The notes beneath the pieces are model-generated. The model was given only the letters and a program-made list of their open reading frames with translations. It was not told where the DNA came from and made no database searches. From positions 21,102,964 to 21,166,963 of the forward strand of contig NC_037593.1 of NCBI RefSeq assembly GCF_003073045.1: 64,000 nucleotides of DNA, read 5' to 3'. A program made the translations under genes and the position numbers. This document shows, piece after piece, positions 1-13,302 of the stretch. Position 1 is the stretch's first letter; each line of letters starts with the position of its first letter. The DNA is from Pomacea canaliculata. Its lineage: Eukaryota > Mollusca > Gastropoda > Architaenioglossa > Ampullariidae.

Positions 1-3000
1 CTGATGGCTGGAATCAACAAGGCCAGCCATCTTGTTGTGGTTAACAGAGAATCACAAGAAAGCATGACTGGAGAAGAAACTCTGGCTGACTCAGAAACAA
101 TCATGGCAGTGCAGACAGTGTTCAGGTGATGTTTCTCATATCTTGATAGCCATTTGCTGTTTAAAGATATGAAACATTCTTTGTTAGCAATTTTGCTTTT
201 CCAGATTATAAGGCAAAATTGAAGCTTGACATTTTAAAGGCTTTTTGATCAGCATCTTTTTTTGTGTTTTTATGTTTATGCAACAGGATGTTCCCTAATG
301 CAAACATTGTCACAGAGCTGAGCCAAGCATCCAACATGCGCTTTATGCAGTTTTCCGCACAAGATATTTACTCACAGAAAGTCTCGCATCTTGAACAGGT
401 AATTTTTTTTGAAAAAATTTTTTTTAACATCTTGTTAAAAGTGTACTTGTATCTGCACGTGCTTCCTTGGAGCATGAATTTATTTCAATGATGGTGGTTT
501 CATAAGGTCTAGAAAGAACGGTTTTCTGTATCCTCAATAAGTTAGTTTCACATTTATTCAGATTTCTTAAGACTAGTTTTAATTACAAGTAGATTACAAC
601 TTTTATGATTATCATTGGTGTGTTGAATTTTTCAGAAACTTAAAGAGACCCTGACATCCAATCTAAGCCACATATTTCGGTTGCCATTTGCAGCTGGCCA
701 AGTGTTTAGTGCTAGCATGCTAGACACACTACTGTATCAGGTATATCCCTTTTCTAGACATCAGCTAAGGTATATAACAGTAGCATAGCCATCATACTTT
801 TTTTTAAAAGGCTTACCTTATTCAACATTTTTTAAAATTGCTTTTAGACAGCATAACAAGATACTAACTCTCAAATTTTTAACAGTTACAGTCAGACTTC
901 TGTAAGTCGACCTTCCTTAAGTGGAAATTCTCCCTAAGTCGAATTTTAAACATCAGTTGTTTGGTTTCCCATTAAAACAATGCATATTCAACTTCGTAGC
1001 TCGAATCAGCCTAGCCAAAAGCTTCCACAACTTGAATAATTTTAAGCCGATCAGTGTGTTGAATCCATTGAAAATGCGTCAGAAAGTGTAAAATCTTGTA
1101 CTTCTCTCCCATCAACCCTGTGCTCCCATATTCCCCTTTCTGTGTTAGAAACACACATGAATCGCCGTCACTTCCGACCCTGAAGAAACAAGACTCATGC
1201 TGAATGACTTTCGTTTGTTGATCAAGTCATGCGAAGATGTACCTTGAAATTTTTTACTCTCTGTCTGTAATTTACTCATTTATTTTAAAAGAAATGAAGA
1301 GAAATTGTTGTCAGACGTCCATAACAGACTTTTTTGTTGGGAACAGCGATGCATGAGCACATGCAGAAATAAAGAATAAAGATAAGTCCACAGTGAAAAA
1401 AAATGTTCTTTCTTTTGAAAAACTTCCTTAACTTAAACCTTCCGTAACTCAATTTTTTTTCTCATCATTCTCTTGAAGCTGCAACTTATGGAAGTTCGAC
1501 TGTAGTTCTGGTTTTGTTTTTGTTTTTTTTTGTTTTTTTTGGGGGGGCAAAATTCAAGCATAGTAGTATATTAGTATCCTGTTGCATTTTGAAGCTGTTT
1601 GATCAATGCATTCTGACTAGTATAAAATTTAGTCTTGCTACAACGTTAGCATTCATGCGTGCCACTACAAACACATCCATGCATGATTCCCATGCATGAA
1701 ATGTATGTTGTTTTAAAGTGCATCTTAACATTTCCAGACATTCGTGAAAGGCTATTTAATTACCTTTGTTCGGCTTTTGCTTGGGATGGATGCAGAAGAG
1801 GGCTCAGGTCACCTGTCCAGTGTAAGTATATACCTGGGAAACTGATTTTATATCATATTTGTTTTAATCTTTATGATTAGATTGAATTTTGGTTGGGGTA
1901 TTGGCGTGTGTTTGTGCATGTTGCATAAATACTATTAGTGTAAGGGCTTGATATTGACAGTGAAGTGTTGTGTATATTTCTTCATTTTGTGTGCGTGTGT
2001 ACATGTATACACACCTGCATGTTTCTCTTCTTAATATCATGTGCAATTTATCAACAGATACGAGTGAAACGTGCCACCATTGAGAGGTTTGGCACATATG
2101 GTGAACTATATCAGGGATTGTGTTCAGCCACTGGGGAGATTCCTATTGCTGTCTACCGCACTGAGAGGCAAGCAGGAGCTTTGAAGCCAATGCCTGGAGA
2201 AGTTTGTCAGAGCAGCATGGACTGTTTATATGACTCTCCATCCAAGAAAAAGAAAAAGGTATTTTTTACCAACATTGACTGTCAACACCAGAAGCTCATA
2301 CTAAGAAAATCCAAAATCTCCCAGACTGTTTTTGCCATTCTAACAATTTTCAATGTTTGGCCCCTAAGATAGAATTCTGTGGAGAAGCTGCAAGACAGAC
2401 ATAGTGACTGCGAGAGACTAAGTGGGACAATCTTCTGGTTTTTCTGTCTTTCCTGTACATGACCATCTGTTAATATACGCTTGTTTCTGAGGTTGAGCAC
2501 CATGCTGGAACTAACACTAAAAGCATACCTAAAAGGTTGTTAAAACTTTAGTGTGATGACCTCTCGCTTGTCGCCCACAGCTTCTAGTGAGACTGTTGCC
2601 ACCAAAATTTACAGTCTCAGAAGTTAAGACCCAAATACTGACCCATACAGGATGCAATTTAGCATGCTTGATGAAACCATCACAGCTGGAAAAGCTGGCT
2701 TGGGATTCTGGATAGCAAGTGCTTATTTGTCAGCTTTCTTTTCACTCAGCTGGGCTGCTGATTGAGGTGGTGAGGATTTCTTCTTGAAGCACTTCTAAAG
2801 TCTTCACTGTGCTTTAACCTGAAATTTGGGTCCTTTGACTTCAGACCTCAAGGGCTGCAAATCTCCCCATTTGTGTACTTGTCAGTGGGAGGAGGGGGCA
2901 GAGCTAAGATGGTTGGTTGGATCAAAACTCTTTTTACAGCACCCTCCTTATGGCTATGACTCCATCCCCTCTGACCAGTTGGCAACTCGGGCTCTACCAC

Positions 3001-4627
3001 ATGCTCTTTATCAAAGTTGATTTAAATTTACATGTGTATATTGCTTAGTATGGTGAAGAGAATATTTGGGTATAAAGATTGGATCACTTTGCAATTTGGT
3101 GAAGTGCATATATCTTGTCATTTGTTATTGCTATGCATACATCTAAAAACACCAGTCAACATTTCTTCAGAAATTTCATTCTGAAACTATGAATAGTCTT
3201 CAAATAAATGATACACTTATCTGGTTCTAAATATTTGGTAGGGCGGTCCGGTGGCGCCTGTCACCAATACAGTGAAGGTTGGCTGTCCTGAGTTCAGCTC
3301 TCGTCTTAGGCATGCTGTTCTTTCTCTGCATGTAGCATTTGTTTACAGGGCTGGCTGCCTTGCCATGACATAGCCTTAGTTGCTGGCTCCACGTAAAAAA
3401 ACCTATTCCCCATACCCCCAGATATTTGATGCCATTACATCATATTATTTATTATAAATACATGCTGTTACTGTTACCTGCTTCCAGATATTTAGTTCCA
3501 TTGTATCATATTATTTTGCTTACTACATCTCTTTTTATAATACTAACATTGTGCTCTCATAAGTTTGCTTGCATATACATTAATGTTGATACAACAGTAA
3601 TGTTTATTATTTTGAAATCCAAGGTATGTCAGATATCTTGTCTCTTATCAAGTAGCTATGATTACAGCAGTGTAGTGTATTTACAGTTGTGTGGTATATT
3701 TACAGTAGTGTAGTGGGCAGTGTCTGAGTAAATGGGAAGTTTTCTTAAGCTTCGTCATTGTTGTCCTTAAACAGAGTGCGACGAAGAAAACATCATTGGT
3801 CTGCAATCCATTTGTTGCCTTCAACAATTCAGAGTCAGTTGACATTGGGGGCTTAGTGCGGAACAGACTACGCAGCCTGGATATGTCACTCAGTGACTAC
3901 TGTAAGCACTTATTATCCTTTGTGTATGTGTGTGTGGATAACTGCAAGGCAGCACATTAGAGAGAGATGCAGGTAGCATTGTTTCATACTGTTATTTTTT
4001 TTTCTTCAGCTGAAGTGAAGAAGCGCCCGAATAGTATTTCATATGTGATTGCAAACCCAGCTCCCAAAAGGAAGTTGAAAGTTGGGGATATTGTGTAAGT
4101 AACAATCTTTTTTGCGAGAATATTAAACAAGTAGACAGTGATTGCATCCATTGAAAATTATCTATAAAATGCCAGTGTTATGATACATATGGAAATGCAA
4201 TGCATGCTTTGTAATGCAGCTGTCTGTGATGCATTTCACACATGGAGGATAAAATTATGTCATTAGCAAGTTAAAGTTATATTTAAATGTCATCGTTCTC
4301 TTAGGTTTTTTATTTTTATTTTGAAACAATGCTTTCACCTTTACTTTGTGTGTTCTCTTGTCCAGCTATGTCATCCAACCCAGTTCCATGAAAGCCAAGC
4401 CCAGTAAACAAAAGTCATGGATCACACGATCTCATAGCTTCAGTGGTCCAGTTAGTTCTAAGTTTTCTGCAGACTCACCGTCTGTATCCCTACAAAATGC
4501 TGCCCCACAAAATGAAAAGAACGATGAGAAAATCAAACAGGTTGGAAGGTTTAAACTCAAGCGCTGTACCTCAGACAAGCAGTCACAGCAGCCCAAAAAG
4601 GAGCCTTCTGATGACTCTGCTGCATGA
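1..4627 (+). CDS. Slo2: Slo2/KCNT-type sodium-activated potassium channel, C-terminal exons (partial at 5' end)
   Basis: The exons read 1-125, 287-398, 636-740, 1738-1821, 2058-2258, 3775-3901, 4010-4094 and 4366-4627; all have GT/AG borders and the joined frame is exactly 367 codons including the TGA stop. The product is the cytosolic C-terminal region (second RCK domain) of a Slo2 (KCNT, Slack/Slick) channel, a plasma-membrane K+ channel gated by intracellular Na+. Diagnostic stretches are [13 protein letters not shown] in exon 2, [20 protein letters not shown] in exon 3, the exon-4 segment [18 protein letters not shown], and [12 protein letters not shown] followed by [10 protein letters not shown] in exon 5. 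The last exons align with the family end ([13 protein letters not shown], then DIVYVIQPSS) and finish in a basic, Ser-rich tail. The pore and first RCK domain lie upstream of the window. Family assignment is firm; the choice between vertebrate-style paralogues does not apply. Confidence 0.93.
889..1502. mobile_element. Tigger-like (Tc1/mariner) non-autonomous DNA transposon in a Slo2 intron
   Basis: The left end CAGTCAGACTTCTGTAAGTC and the inverted right end, which reads inward as CAGTCGAACTTCCATAAGTT, form imperfect terminal inverted repeats. Both sides are flanked by TA (887-888 and 1503-1504), the target duplication of Tc1/mariner elements. Internal text such as CCTAAGTCGAATTTT followed by GGTTTCCCATTAAAA is typical of Tigger-derived elements. 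It lies wholly inside the Slo2 intron between exons 3 and 4. No transposase frame is visible in the 614 bp. Confidence 0.72.
3240..3413 (+). repeat. tRNA-derived SINE, copy 1 (Slo2 intron)
   Basis: The sequence starts GGGCGGTCCGGTGGCGCC and continues CTGTCACCAATACAGTGAAGG, then a degenerate box-B-like GAGTTCAGCTCTCG, and ends near a short A-run (CACGTAAAAAAACC). A second, diverged copy of the same text occurs at 40128-40266, showing that it is an interspersed repeat. The 5' head resembles a tRNA box A region. It lies in the intron between Slo2 exons 5 and 6. Confidence 0.65.
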
Positions 4628-4987
4628 TATTTCAGGAGTCTTCAATCTTCATGTCATCAGACACTTGTTTATCTTCTGGGAATATGGCAGGGTGATGTGT
4701 TGTGCATGTTTCATCTTTTTATGTATGTGTGTGTGTGTCATGCATGAGCATACATATGGGTGAATATGTCTTACCATAGATGTTTCCATGTTAAATGCAA
4801 ACACCCACATTTTGAGCGATTTGTGCGACTGTTGGAGTATTCAATTTTTGTTGGCCAGTTGGTTTGAATCTCACAAGTAATCTTAAAATACTTGTCCAGA
4901 AAAGGTACTTATTCACATTTTTGGTCTGTTTTCACTCACAACAACCAAAACTACCAAGAGCAGTACAGCTAGTCCAGTTCTCTAGAC

Positions 4988-5485
4988 CAGTGGTTCTCAA
5001 AGTGTGGTCTGCTGACCACTTGTGGGCCACACACATAAGTCAGGTAGTTTGCCGCTGACAGTCATAATATGTCAGCAAAGTAATGGTTAAATCACAATAT
5101 ACGAGAATTAGTCCAGTTTTGATTTCACTCGAGTTTTAAATTTATCAACTGCTTGTTCATATAAAAGGCTCCCTTGCCAACTGAGTCTTTGTGTCATTTT
5201 TTTTTTTTTTTTTTTGCGTCATTGCGTCATCTGTTACCCTTAGTAACGCAGTGCGCTTATTTTTAATTTTTATGTATGCTCTGCGAAGTATTTAATTTTA
5301 TGTAAACTTATGACTATACTACTGTCACAAAAATACATTTAGTTTTGAATTGTAATGAAACAAATGCAGCAATTTAAATTTGAAATTCATGGTACAGAGT
5401 GATTTTAGATCTTGGTGGTCGACCATATTTTTTTTTTTGCTTTAGTAAAGTGGTCAGCAGGTTCAAAATATTTTGAGAACCACTG
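4988..5485. mobile_element. hAT-superfamily MITE (Charlie-like)
   Basis: The left terminus CAGTGGTTCTCAAAGTGTGG matches in inverse the right terminus TTTTGAGAACCACTG. The flanks carry an 8-bp target duplication with one mismatch, CTCTAGAC (4980-4987) and CTCTAAAC (5486-5493), as expected for hAT elements. The interior is AT-rich, has a T-run, and codes for nothing. The element lies about 360 bp past the Slo2 stop, possibly inside its 3'UTR. Confidence 0.85.
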
Positions 5486-6739
5486 CTCTAAACCGTCAGT
5501 ATCTTAGAACAGTCAAAACTAACAAAGTCACTGTATTTGTATTTCATTTCTCATGCCATGTCAGATGCCATCATCATTCCACTCAACATATTTATCACAT
5601 CTTGTATGTCGCATCATCTGTACACATGTCATTCAGCTGATTCTCTCTCCCAGTATCCTTACTGATCACGTACTCAAGGTGTCGCCCTTGGAAGAAGGAA
5701 ATATTTACAGTGCAGCAAGTAGTTTTGTAGCATCATGATATTTATTTGTTTGGATGAACCAAGTTCTGACCAGTAGATAGTTAACGGATGTGGGACTCAG
5801 TGAAGGGGTTAAGCAATTTTATCACAAGCACTTGATGGCAGATTACTTAGTCCTGGTACTGGCAATCTCTGCAATCTTAGGTATCTGTGTTGCAGTTGCA
5901 ACTCCTCATAACATCATTAGTGTGAATGCTGCATCCTATAGGTCAAGCCAGAAACATTTGTTTCTAGTTACACTTACAAGAGATCTTATTTTTTTTAAAA
6001 AGTCATTGCTTATATGAAGACTTGATATACCACTCCCATTTAACCTTCCCAACAGAATTTTGGTGCTTTTTTTCTAAGCAAAGTGTGTTATAAAGTTGAA
6101 AGGTGTGGCACTCATACCTGTCTTGGCACCATGATACTGGACCAGGTGTGTGATTTCCAGATACATCAGTATTTTTCTCATAGATACATAATGGTTTTTA
6201 ATAATTGTTTGGACAAATGAGTGACGATTTATATTTTATTTTTGTATTTAATTGTGCAGCCAACTTATGTACAAGATATTTTTTTACATTTTTGCAGATT
6301 TTTTACACACTTCATTGGGTTCATCCTTCATCTTTCATCACATCAGCACAAAGTGCTGCATCAGTCTCCATGTGAATGTTTGAGCTTGAGATTAGAATAT
6401 GGACAGTCAACATGTCAAATACTTTTCTAGTTTTTCTTGTACAATCAATAAGGTCAGCAGAGAAGTATATGTGGACAGCTGCATAGACTTTCTATTGTCA
6501 GCATTGTATCATAATGTAAGTAATAAGAACTGGGATATGTTTGTTGCATTTAAAATGTTTGTGATACTCTTCAGCACAGTCACTTGAACATGGTTACTGT
6601 CTATGTTGTATATAATTATGTGCATATTTTTGCTCTTTTAACAATTTTTTAAAAAAAACAAAAAAGTCAATTGATTGCTAAACGTAGAATGTGGGTTGTA
6701 TGTTTTATAGGCAATGAAAGTTATTCCAAATCTTTTCAG

Positions 6740-6742
<3 letters not shown>

Positions 6743-6778
<36 letters not shown>
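6743..6778. repeat. Poly-T run
   Basis: About 36 consecutive T residues. This could be a retrotransposed poly-A tail in minus orientation or a simple expansion. No target duplication was found. Confidence 0.8.
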
Positions 6779-6779
<1 letters not shown>

Positions 6780-9312
6780 ATATAATATTTCATTTTATGT
6801 TTGCCAATCTCTTACAGAACCAATCTTATAAATTATGAACATGAAACTCAAAATGTCTGCATGTGGCAGATTTGTTTGCATTTTCAGAAATAATAAACCA
6901 CTAAGATTTTGTGATTATGATCTGCTGTTTCATGATTATTTTTTCTTCATCAGAACAATGTATATCTAAAAACCAGCACATTGAATGATCTTTTGATCCG
7001 GTGTCCTAGCTTAACTAATATGCAAGGTTCACATGCAGTTGTATGTGTATTTATATCTGACATTTTTCTGATGCCCTAACTGATGTATTGGATTCCTTGT
7101 GATATTGTTTGTTCTCATTAAATTGCCAAGATCTGAAAGTTCAGGAAATTGACTTTCAAGTATTTGAGGAAACTTACATTTGAATGTAAATCTTTAGGAT
7201 TTTGTTAACCAAGAATTTGAGTTCTTTTCCCATTGTTTATGTTTAGTGCTTTAAGGTTTCTAGAGGTATGCCCTCCGGGCCTGCTGCTTTGCCACTTTTC
7301 ATGCTCTTGATAGCTTTGTCTGATTACATGATAAAATGTGGATATGAAGATTGTAAACAGCTTGATCTTTGCAGGGTTGTGGTATAGGAATATCAGTTTC
7401 CTAAGCTACTGTTTTCCTTTTATGAAGACATTCCTAGTTCTAATGTCACTTTTACAGAAATGAATGGCAGATACTGCTTGTGGTACTTGGTTTTATTTTG
7501 GGTCATATTCCACTTTGGAAGCCATTAAATATAGGCATGGATTTCACAGGTTTTTTAACAGAAAAAGAAATCATTCCATTTTATGTGAATTTTGTGGCGA
7601 CTTGTGAAAGTTTTTCTGTGTTGTCTAAATTACAATTTGAGAGGTATGGAGGAATTTATTTGGGGGAGGGGGTATAAAATATTGAGAGGCCTGCATAAAG
7701 CAATAGCTTCTTATTTTGACTCTGTGATAGTAGTAAAAAAAATACATAATTGCACATTTCCAAATATTTTTGCATAATATTTTGTGTGTGCATGCGCTAG
7801 CAAGAAATGCTTTTGTTTTTGATTTTCATTTCTTTGCATTGTAGGTGATGGCTTATTTTTAACTTTTAATTTGCTAGAACACTTTTATGCATTAAGAGCA
7901 TGTGCAGTTTCACAAAGGTACTGATTCTAGGGCAAAGAAAATGTTATTTGCATAACTTGCAGATGTGGACTAGAATGAGACCAGAGTTAGTGATTTTAAT
8001 TTTAGTTGGTCATGAAAGTGGTTTTTTTTTTTGCATGTGACAGTAGACTGGTATTCCCATGGATTTTCAGAACTAGTTTTGTTACAAACTAAATGCAATC
8101 ATATTTGAATATTATTTGACTTCAAAACAAAAACTTTCAATTCATACAATTTACAGAATCAACCCATTATATTGTTTAGTTTATCACTATTAAAACATTT
8201 TTCTCAAGGAAAAAAGATCGAGCCAGTTATAGTTTAGATCTGAGTTAGTTCTATGAAACACAATTCTTGTAAGAATAGCAGAGCACAGCCGTGTCCTGCT
8301 TATTGTAATGGCTTGTCATTTCCGGTGAATATCCCACACATTGCTGTGTTAAGAGACTGATGAGTGAAATCAGATGCAGAAGGTACCATCTGACGATATT
8401 ATTGGTTGATAACTGCAGTTATGTTGAATCTGTAAATTTTTTTATATTGTACATAAGTGGAACAGTTTTTTAAAAATTCATTTTAGTATGTTTTGAAACA
8501 TTATTTCAAAGTTTAGAATTAAAAACATGTCAAGTACTAGATCTGCATTCTCACCTGGCCCTGTATTTTTATTTTTGTTTTCTTAAAACCATTGGCTACT
8601 GTTACATTTGTGTTCTGAATGGCAAATGCTTAAAGATCTGTGCCCTTTTTAGCTGTGTATTTTCAAATGGCACCTTCGTTGGAATAGAGATAATATGTTG
8701 TCATCAATATATGGTTAACTTGTTTGCTGCTGTATTGAGGCAAAGATTGGTGCAATCCACTCATCTGTTTTTAATTGCTATACAAGAAATCAGATGGGAG
8801 TGAACAGTTTTTAAATCAGGAAGCATACACACATGAACCTTTTGTGTTTTTTAATTTAATGTGAATATGGAATATTCCTATTAAAGAAAGTGTTTGATGA
8901 ACAAATTGCTGTCAAGGATGTCTTTCTGGGCTGCTGTTGTGCAGTTTTGTGTGGAAGAGTGAGATCATATCCCAGCGAGACACATGACAATACGACGTCG
9001 AGTTTTGAGGCGCGTGTGGACTATATTCCTGCTCTTTCTCTAGCATTTTTCTTGGTGGAAGGGGGAGAGTGGGTTAGGAGTCGAGCACATTTTTTAATTC
9101 TACAGATATATATATATTCTGGAGTAAGCTGAAGTGATGATCACCCTTTTGCAGTTTCATGTGGTAACATTTCTTCATATTTTCAAGATTACTCAGTATC
9201 GCCCCAGTATTCTCCTGATGTCGCTAACATATTCTCTGGAGTCGTTACCGTTACATCTACAGTTATCGCCCTTTACTGTCGGAACGCAGCGAGTCCTCGA
9301 GTTGTCCTTCCT

Positions 9313-9440
9313 TACTACATCTTTGTTACTATTATTTTGTTCTACATCTTTGTTTCTATTCTGTGATCTTAATCTTTGTTACTATTATTTTCTACATTTT
9401 TGTTACTATTCTGTTCTACATCTTTGCTACTATTTTATGA
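9313..9440. repeat. Imperfect tandem repeat, TTTGTTACTATT-type
   Basis: About five degenerate copies of a 25-30 bp unit containing TTTGTTACTATT and TTCTACATCTTTG occur in series. The downstream text to about 9755 (GAGTAAGCGCTTTACAAAT, then ATTATTAT-like) resembles the 3' end of a non-LTR retrotransposon, but no coding part was found. Confidence 0.5.
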
Positions 9441-12202
9441 CCTTGTTCGAACCAGTTGTTCAGCGCAATAAGTTCGCCTTTGGCTGAGATATTGCGCTTT
9501 GTAAAATTCCCACTTATTAATATTATTAACAACCTTTCCCATAATGCTAGTCCTTTTTCACACTCTTCTTTTTGTAATATCATGTTACTCTCAGCTCTTA
9601 GTACAGTAAATTGTTTATTCTTTTATAGTTCATATGTTATTTGTTTTTTTCCTGTCCCTCGTATGCTGTCTATGTTTCGTTCCCATGCAGAGCATTCTCC
9701 TTAAGAGTGTGAGTAAGCGCTTTACAAATTTTGTATTTATCATTATTATATCTCTCGATCGTGCTTCATGTGTGTCCGCGTGCGAGTGAGAAAAAAAATG
9801 TGCGTGAAACAATTTTCGTTTAACAGAAGACCGCTTTTATTTCGATTCTCGATGAAGTAGACACGCGTACAAAGTCGCAGACCTGTCTGCATTCGTAAAC
9901 CTGTTTATTTAGCAAAGACAGGTCGACAACAGGTGGCTGAGGGGTAGTTACAGGGATTGTAAGGGTAGATGGTATAGTAGTTACGCCGAAATATGTTGGG
10001 AAATAGGTTTACATACACATAGATAATTAAATGTATATGTGTGTGTGGTGTGTAATAATGTATAATAATTAATTAAGCGTCGACATCGTCACGTGTTACT
10101 GCTTCCGGAACTGCATGTGACGTTGATTACAACCAGCGGCGTAGCGATCAGCCGTTGGCGCCCGTTGTGAATTATAACGCCCTTCTACTATCAACCGCCA
10201 GAAATCTGTTTCTAAGTGTTTTATTACTAAAACAGTACAATATTTCTACTACTGCAAACAAACAAAAAAATGCGATGCCCTCTATGTCCTGTCGGATTCA
10301 CGCACACCTATTCCATAACCAAGTGTAAACCCCAAGGAGCCCAGTAAATAAGAACGAAATTATGGGTGTGTAATATGAAGTACATCTATGCATCAATTTT
10401 CACCGCGTTAAAGTAGGGACCTTGCGTTTACAAAAGTACAAATAAATAAGATTCAAAATAAATACAGTATGCATACAAAATCATCAGTTGTAGAGACACC
10501 ACAAAACAGCTTTAAATAAAGGAGCTATAGATCTCGCGGTCGAGAAAAAAAAAAGACGAGTTTAACACCTGAAGATGCGGTTGAGTGAACTTCCAAGTTT
10601 AGTCGATGTCGCAAACATCCATAATTTCATTAGAATAAAAACGCATCTCTACCAGAGTTTATTTGCATGTTGGATGAGAACTTGGTAGCACACAACTGTC
10701 TGTGAGCCTATACACAAGTTCCTCCTCTGGTGGAGAGACACAGTCACACATCATTCACTCAGCCAGAAGTGGACAACGGTCAACTGAACTACCAGAGTGT
10801 GACTGACTCACCAAGGACAGGAGTAGAAACTGCTGACGTGGAGCCTCACCTGTTACACCTAAACACCCCACTGATCACAACACACTTGTAATCCATGCTC
10901 ATGTCTATAACAGTCGCCTCTGTTATCAGTCATTAAGTACCCGTATCTAGTAATGATTGCTTGGGACATGATTGTTATCAAGCGACTGTCGACATTGTAA
11001 CAGTACAGTAACAGCTTTTTTCTGCATTTTTTTTTCTCTCTCACGAATGTGTGTATGTAAAATAACCACGTGAATCCAAATAAATGTGATCCTTGCAATA
11101 ACATTAACTCATTATATCCTTCAGACACCATTACACAAATTGTATACCTTTAGGCGCAATTTATAAATTCCAGCATCATTGCATCTTGCACTTCCACATC
11201 ATGATGTGCTGAACAAATTACTCCTCAGCACCTCGTTTTATCCTCACCATCCTCCCCTCTCGCCCAGCATCAGTGTTAGGACTGACGGTGGCGACCTGAT
11301 GATAACAGAGACTGTTATCGACTGTGTCCTCTCTATGAGCATTTTGTGCGGTCAAGTTATTGACAAAGAGTAGCGACACAATCTGTCTTAATATTATCAT
11401 CATCATCATTATTTAATGCTGATGCTCCATTCACCAGGCTGATTATTGTAAACAGGATGATTATCAAAAGACACGCTGTGATCGAGTTATGTCCTGAAGG
11501 GTGATACAAACCTCTAGCAGTATACAGGAAAATGATAATACTGTAGAAACACGCAAAAGCTTTGGTTACTGTTTGATTTGTGTCTCAATACCCACGAAGT
11601 CGCTATAGGGACACCCATCTTCGTGGTCTAGTTGCTGGCAGTTGTAATCAGAACTCTGTAAAACTAAATCACATGTAGAAGACGACTGTGAACATTTCCA
11701 TCATAGGATGAGTGAAGTTATGCTCATGTGATCAGCGGCTGGAATAAAAGCTGCTGTCAGACACAACTCGTGCAGTTAGCATCGCAGCTAGTAGTTAACA
11801 TGAAACTGAGTGCGGGGACCACTACAGTCCACAAGCGATGGAGAAAATAAACAAGTTAATAAATACATATATAAATATCCGACTAAATAAGATAGCAGAA
11901 CCCGTGACATTTCCACATGAAGTTGTCACCCGCACTAGACACTATCCGAGTTTGACTGGAATTAAACTGCCATCAAAAGTCCTCTGTAAATTTCCGCTTC
12001 AAGACCTTTTAAAAAAAAAACAAAAACAAAAAAAAAAACCCGAGAAATTGCCGCTCGGATATTGTATTTATTGTGTTTAAATCCATGTTTTGAAGAACTT
12101 GCCTGGCCCTCTGCTGGTCTGTAGATTGTGCTTCTCTCCTATAGAGAGGAGGTGGATGTTGATGTTTAACACTTGTATGTTGAGGTCAATGCTGGTCATA
12201 TG

Positions 12203-13302
12203 TTATACTATTGAGTTTATTCTTCCAGGCCCTGGCCCTGTTTTCTGTCTTCGGCTAATGTGAAGCAGACGGTAAAGTGTTTGCCTGTAACTTTGGCTCA
12301 GCAGCAGGAAGCTGAGGAAGTCGGCGCCATTACTCAATAATGTGCACACCGTGCACACCTCATTCATCACCCACACGAAGCGCCCTTCCTTTCCGTTAAG
12401 TGTGTATTCGTGGACAACGCTTCTCAAGATGGAGTGCGCAGCGAAGGGAAGGGACAAGATGACAAATATGACCGTGGCTGTCAGGATGGTTGTCGTCATC
12501 TGACGTTCACGTCTGACGGCGGCCTCCTCGTCAGTCGTCGTCTTCATGGCCTGCCGTCGGACGTTATGACGTCGCAGGAAGTAGAGAGTGAGGACGTTGA
12601 CAATGACGAGCAGGAGGAGAGGAGTGTAGGAGAAGAGAATCTTGCCCCACACACTCATGGAGTCGATCACGACCTTGTGTGACACAAACACTGTCGTAGG
12701 TGTGACATAAACGGCCACCGAGCCGTCAGGGTTGTCGCTGAACACGATCCGATTCTGCAGCGGGAGATACACGTGATACACGGTCAGCAAGACGTAGGTG
12801 ACGAGAAGGAAGACGAGAGGCAGACGCGCCAAAACAAACTGTTTGACGTGAAGGGGGCGAACTACGGCGTACAGCCTCTCCACAGACCTCAGGACAATGA
12901 CTATAAATATTGATGTTGTTACCACAGATCCGCAGTACGTCACAACGTAGAAGGAGAACACGTAGTAGACAAATAGCACGTAGGGGTCGCTTGACCTGGC
13001 ACTAAGGATGTAAGCAAACACCAGAATAGCGATGTAACTAACCTGGGCATAGCTGACGCACAGCACATACACACTCATAGTCGTGCGCATGCACTTCTGC
13101 ATCAGGACGACAACGTTGATGACTGTGACGATAAAGGAGACACAGAGAACAGAATACTTGACGAATGTGAGGATGTAAGTAGCCGTTAAGTATTGTTCCT
13201 GTGTAAGTATGGGGACATAAGTGTCTGTCGCGTGACTTCTTGTTACAGCGCTTACTTCGATTGTACTGTTGGTGACGACAAATGGTTGGCAGCTAAGTGT
13301 AA
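12203..13302 (-). CDS. Orphan rhodopsin-like (class A) G-protein-coupled receptor, main exon
   Basis: One long frame encodes an extracellular N-terminus with an NST glycosylation site and seven hydrophobic segments. TM1 (ILTFVKYSVLCVSFIVTVIN) lies upstream of the first in-frame ATG at 13102, so the real exon extends to a GTTTCAG acceptor, giving an exon at 13302 that enters in mid-codon. After TM3 there is ERLYAVVRP, a DRY-type G-protein contact. The third loop is short and basic, and TM6 carries VILSLPF. TM7 lacks a clean NPxxY (LLSNGADFLSFLLLS). The ligand is unknown. The divergence is of the kind seen in lineage-expanded peptide or chemosensory receptors of molluscs. The first coding exon with the start codon was not identified upstream. 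Confidence 0.82.

Larger units (their letters stand above)
4628..12202. other. Intergenic: Slo2 3' flank and unassigned DNA
   Basis: No coding exon is recognised. The start of the stretch is probably Slo2 3'UTR of unknown length; an ATAATAAA-type signal is present near 6888. The stretch holds the hAT MITE (4988-5485), a T-run of about 36 bases (6743-6778), an imperfect TTTGTTACTATT-type tandem repeat (9313-9440) and a possible LINE tail ending near 9755. Open frames here are short and of biased composition. Confidence 0.6.

Noticed and set aside
2826-3020. A 64-codon frame in a Slo2 intron as a possible alternative exon.
   Set aside because: No matching splice sites or family similarity; the flanking Slo2 exons join without it in proper phase.
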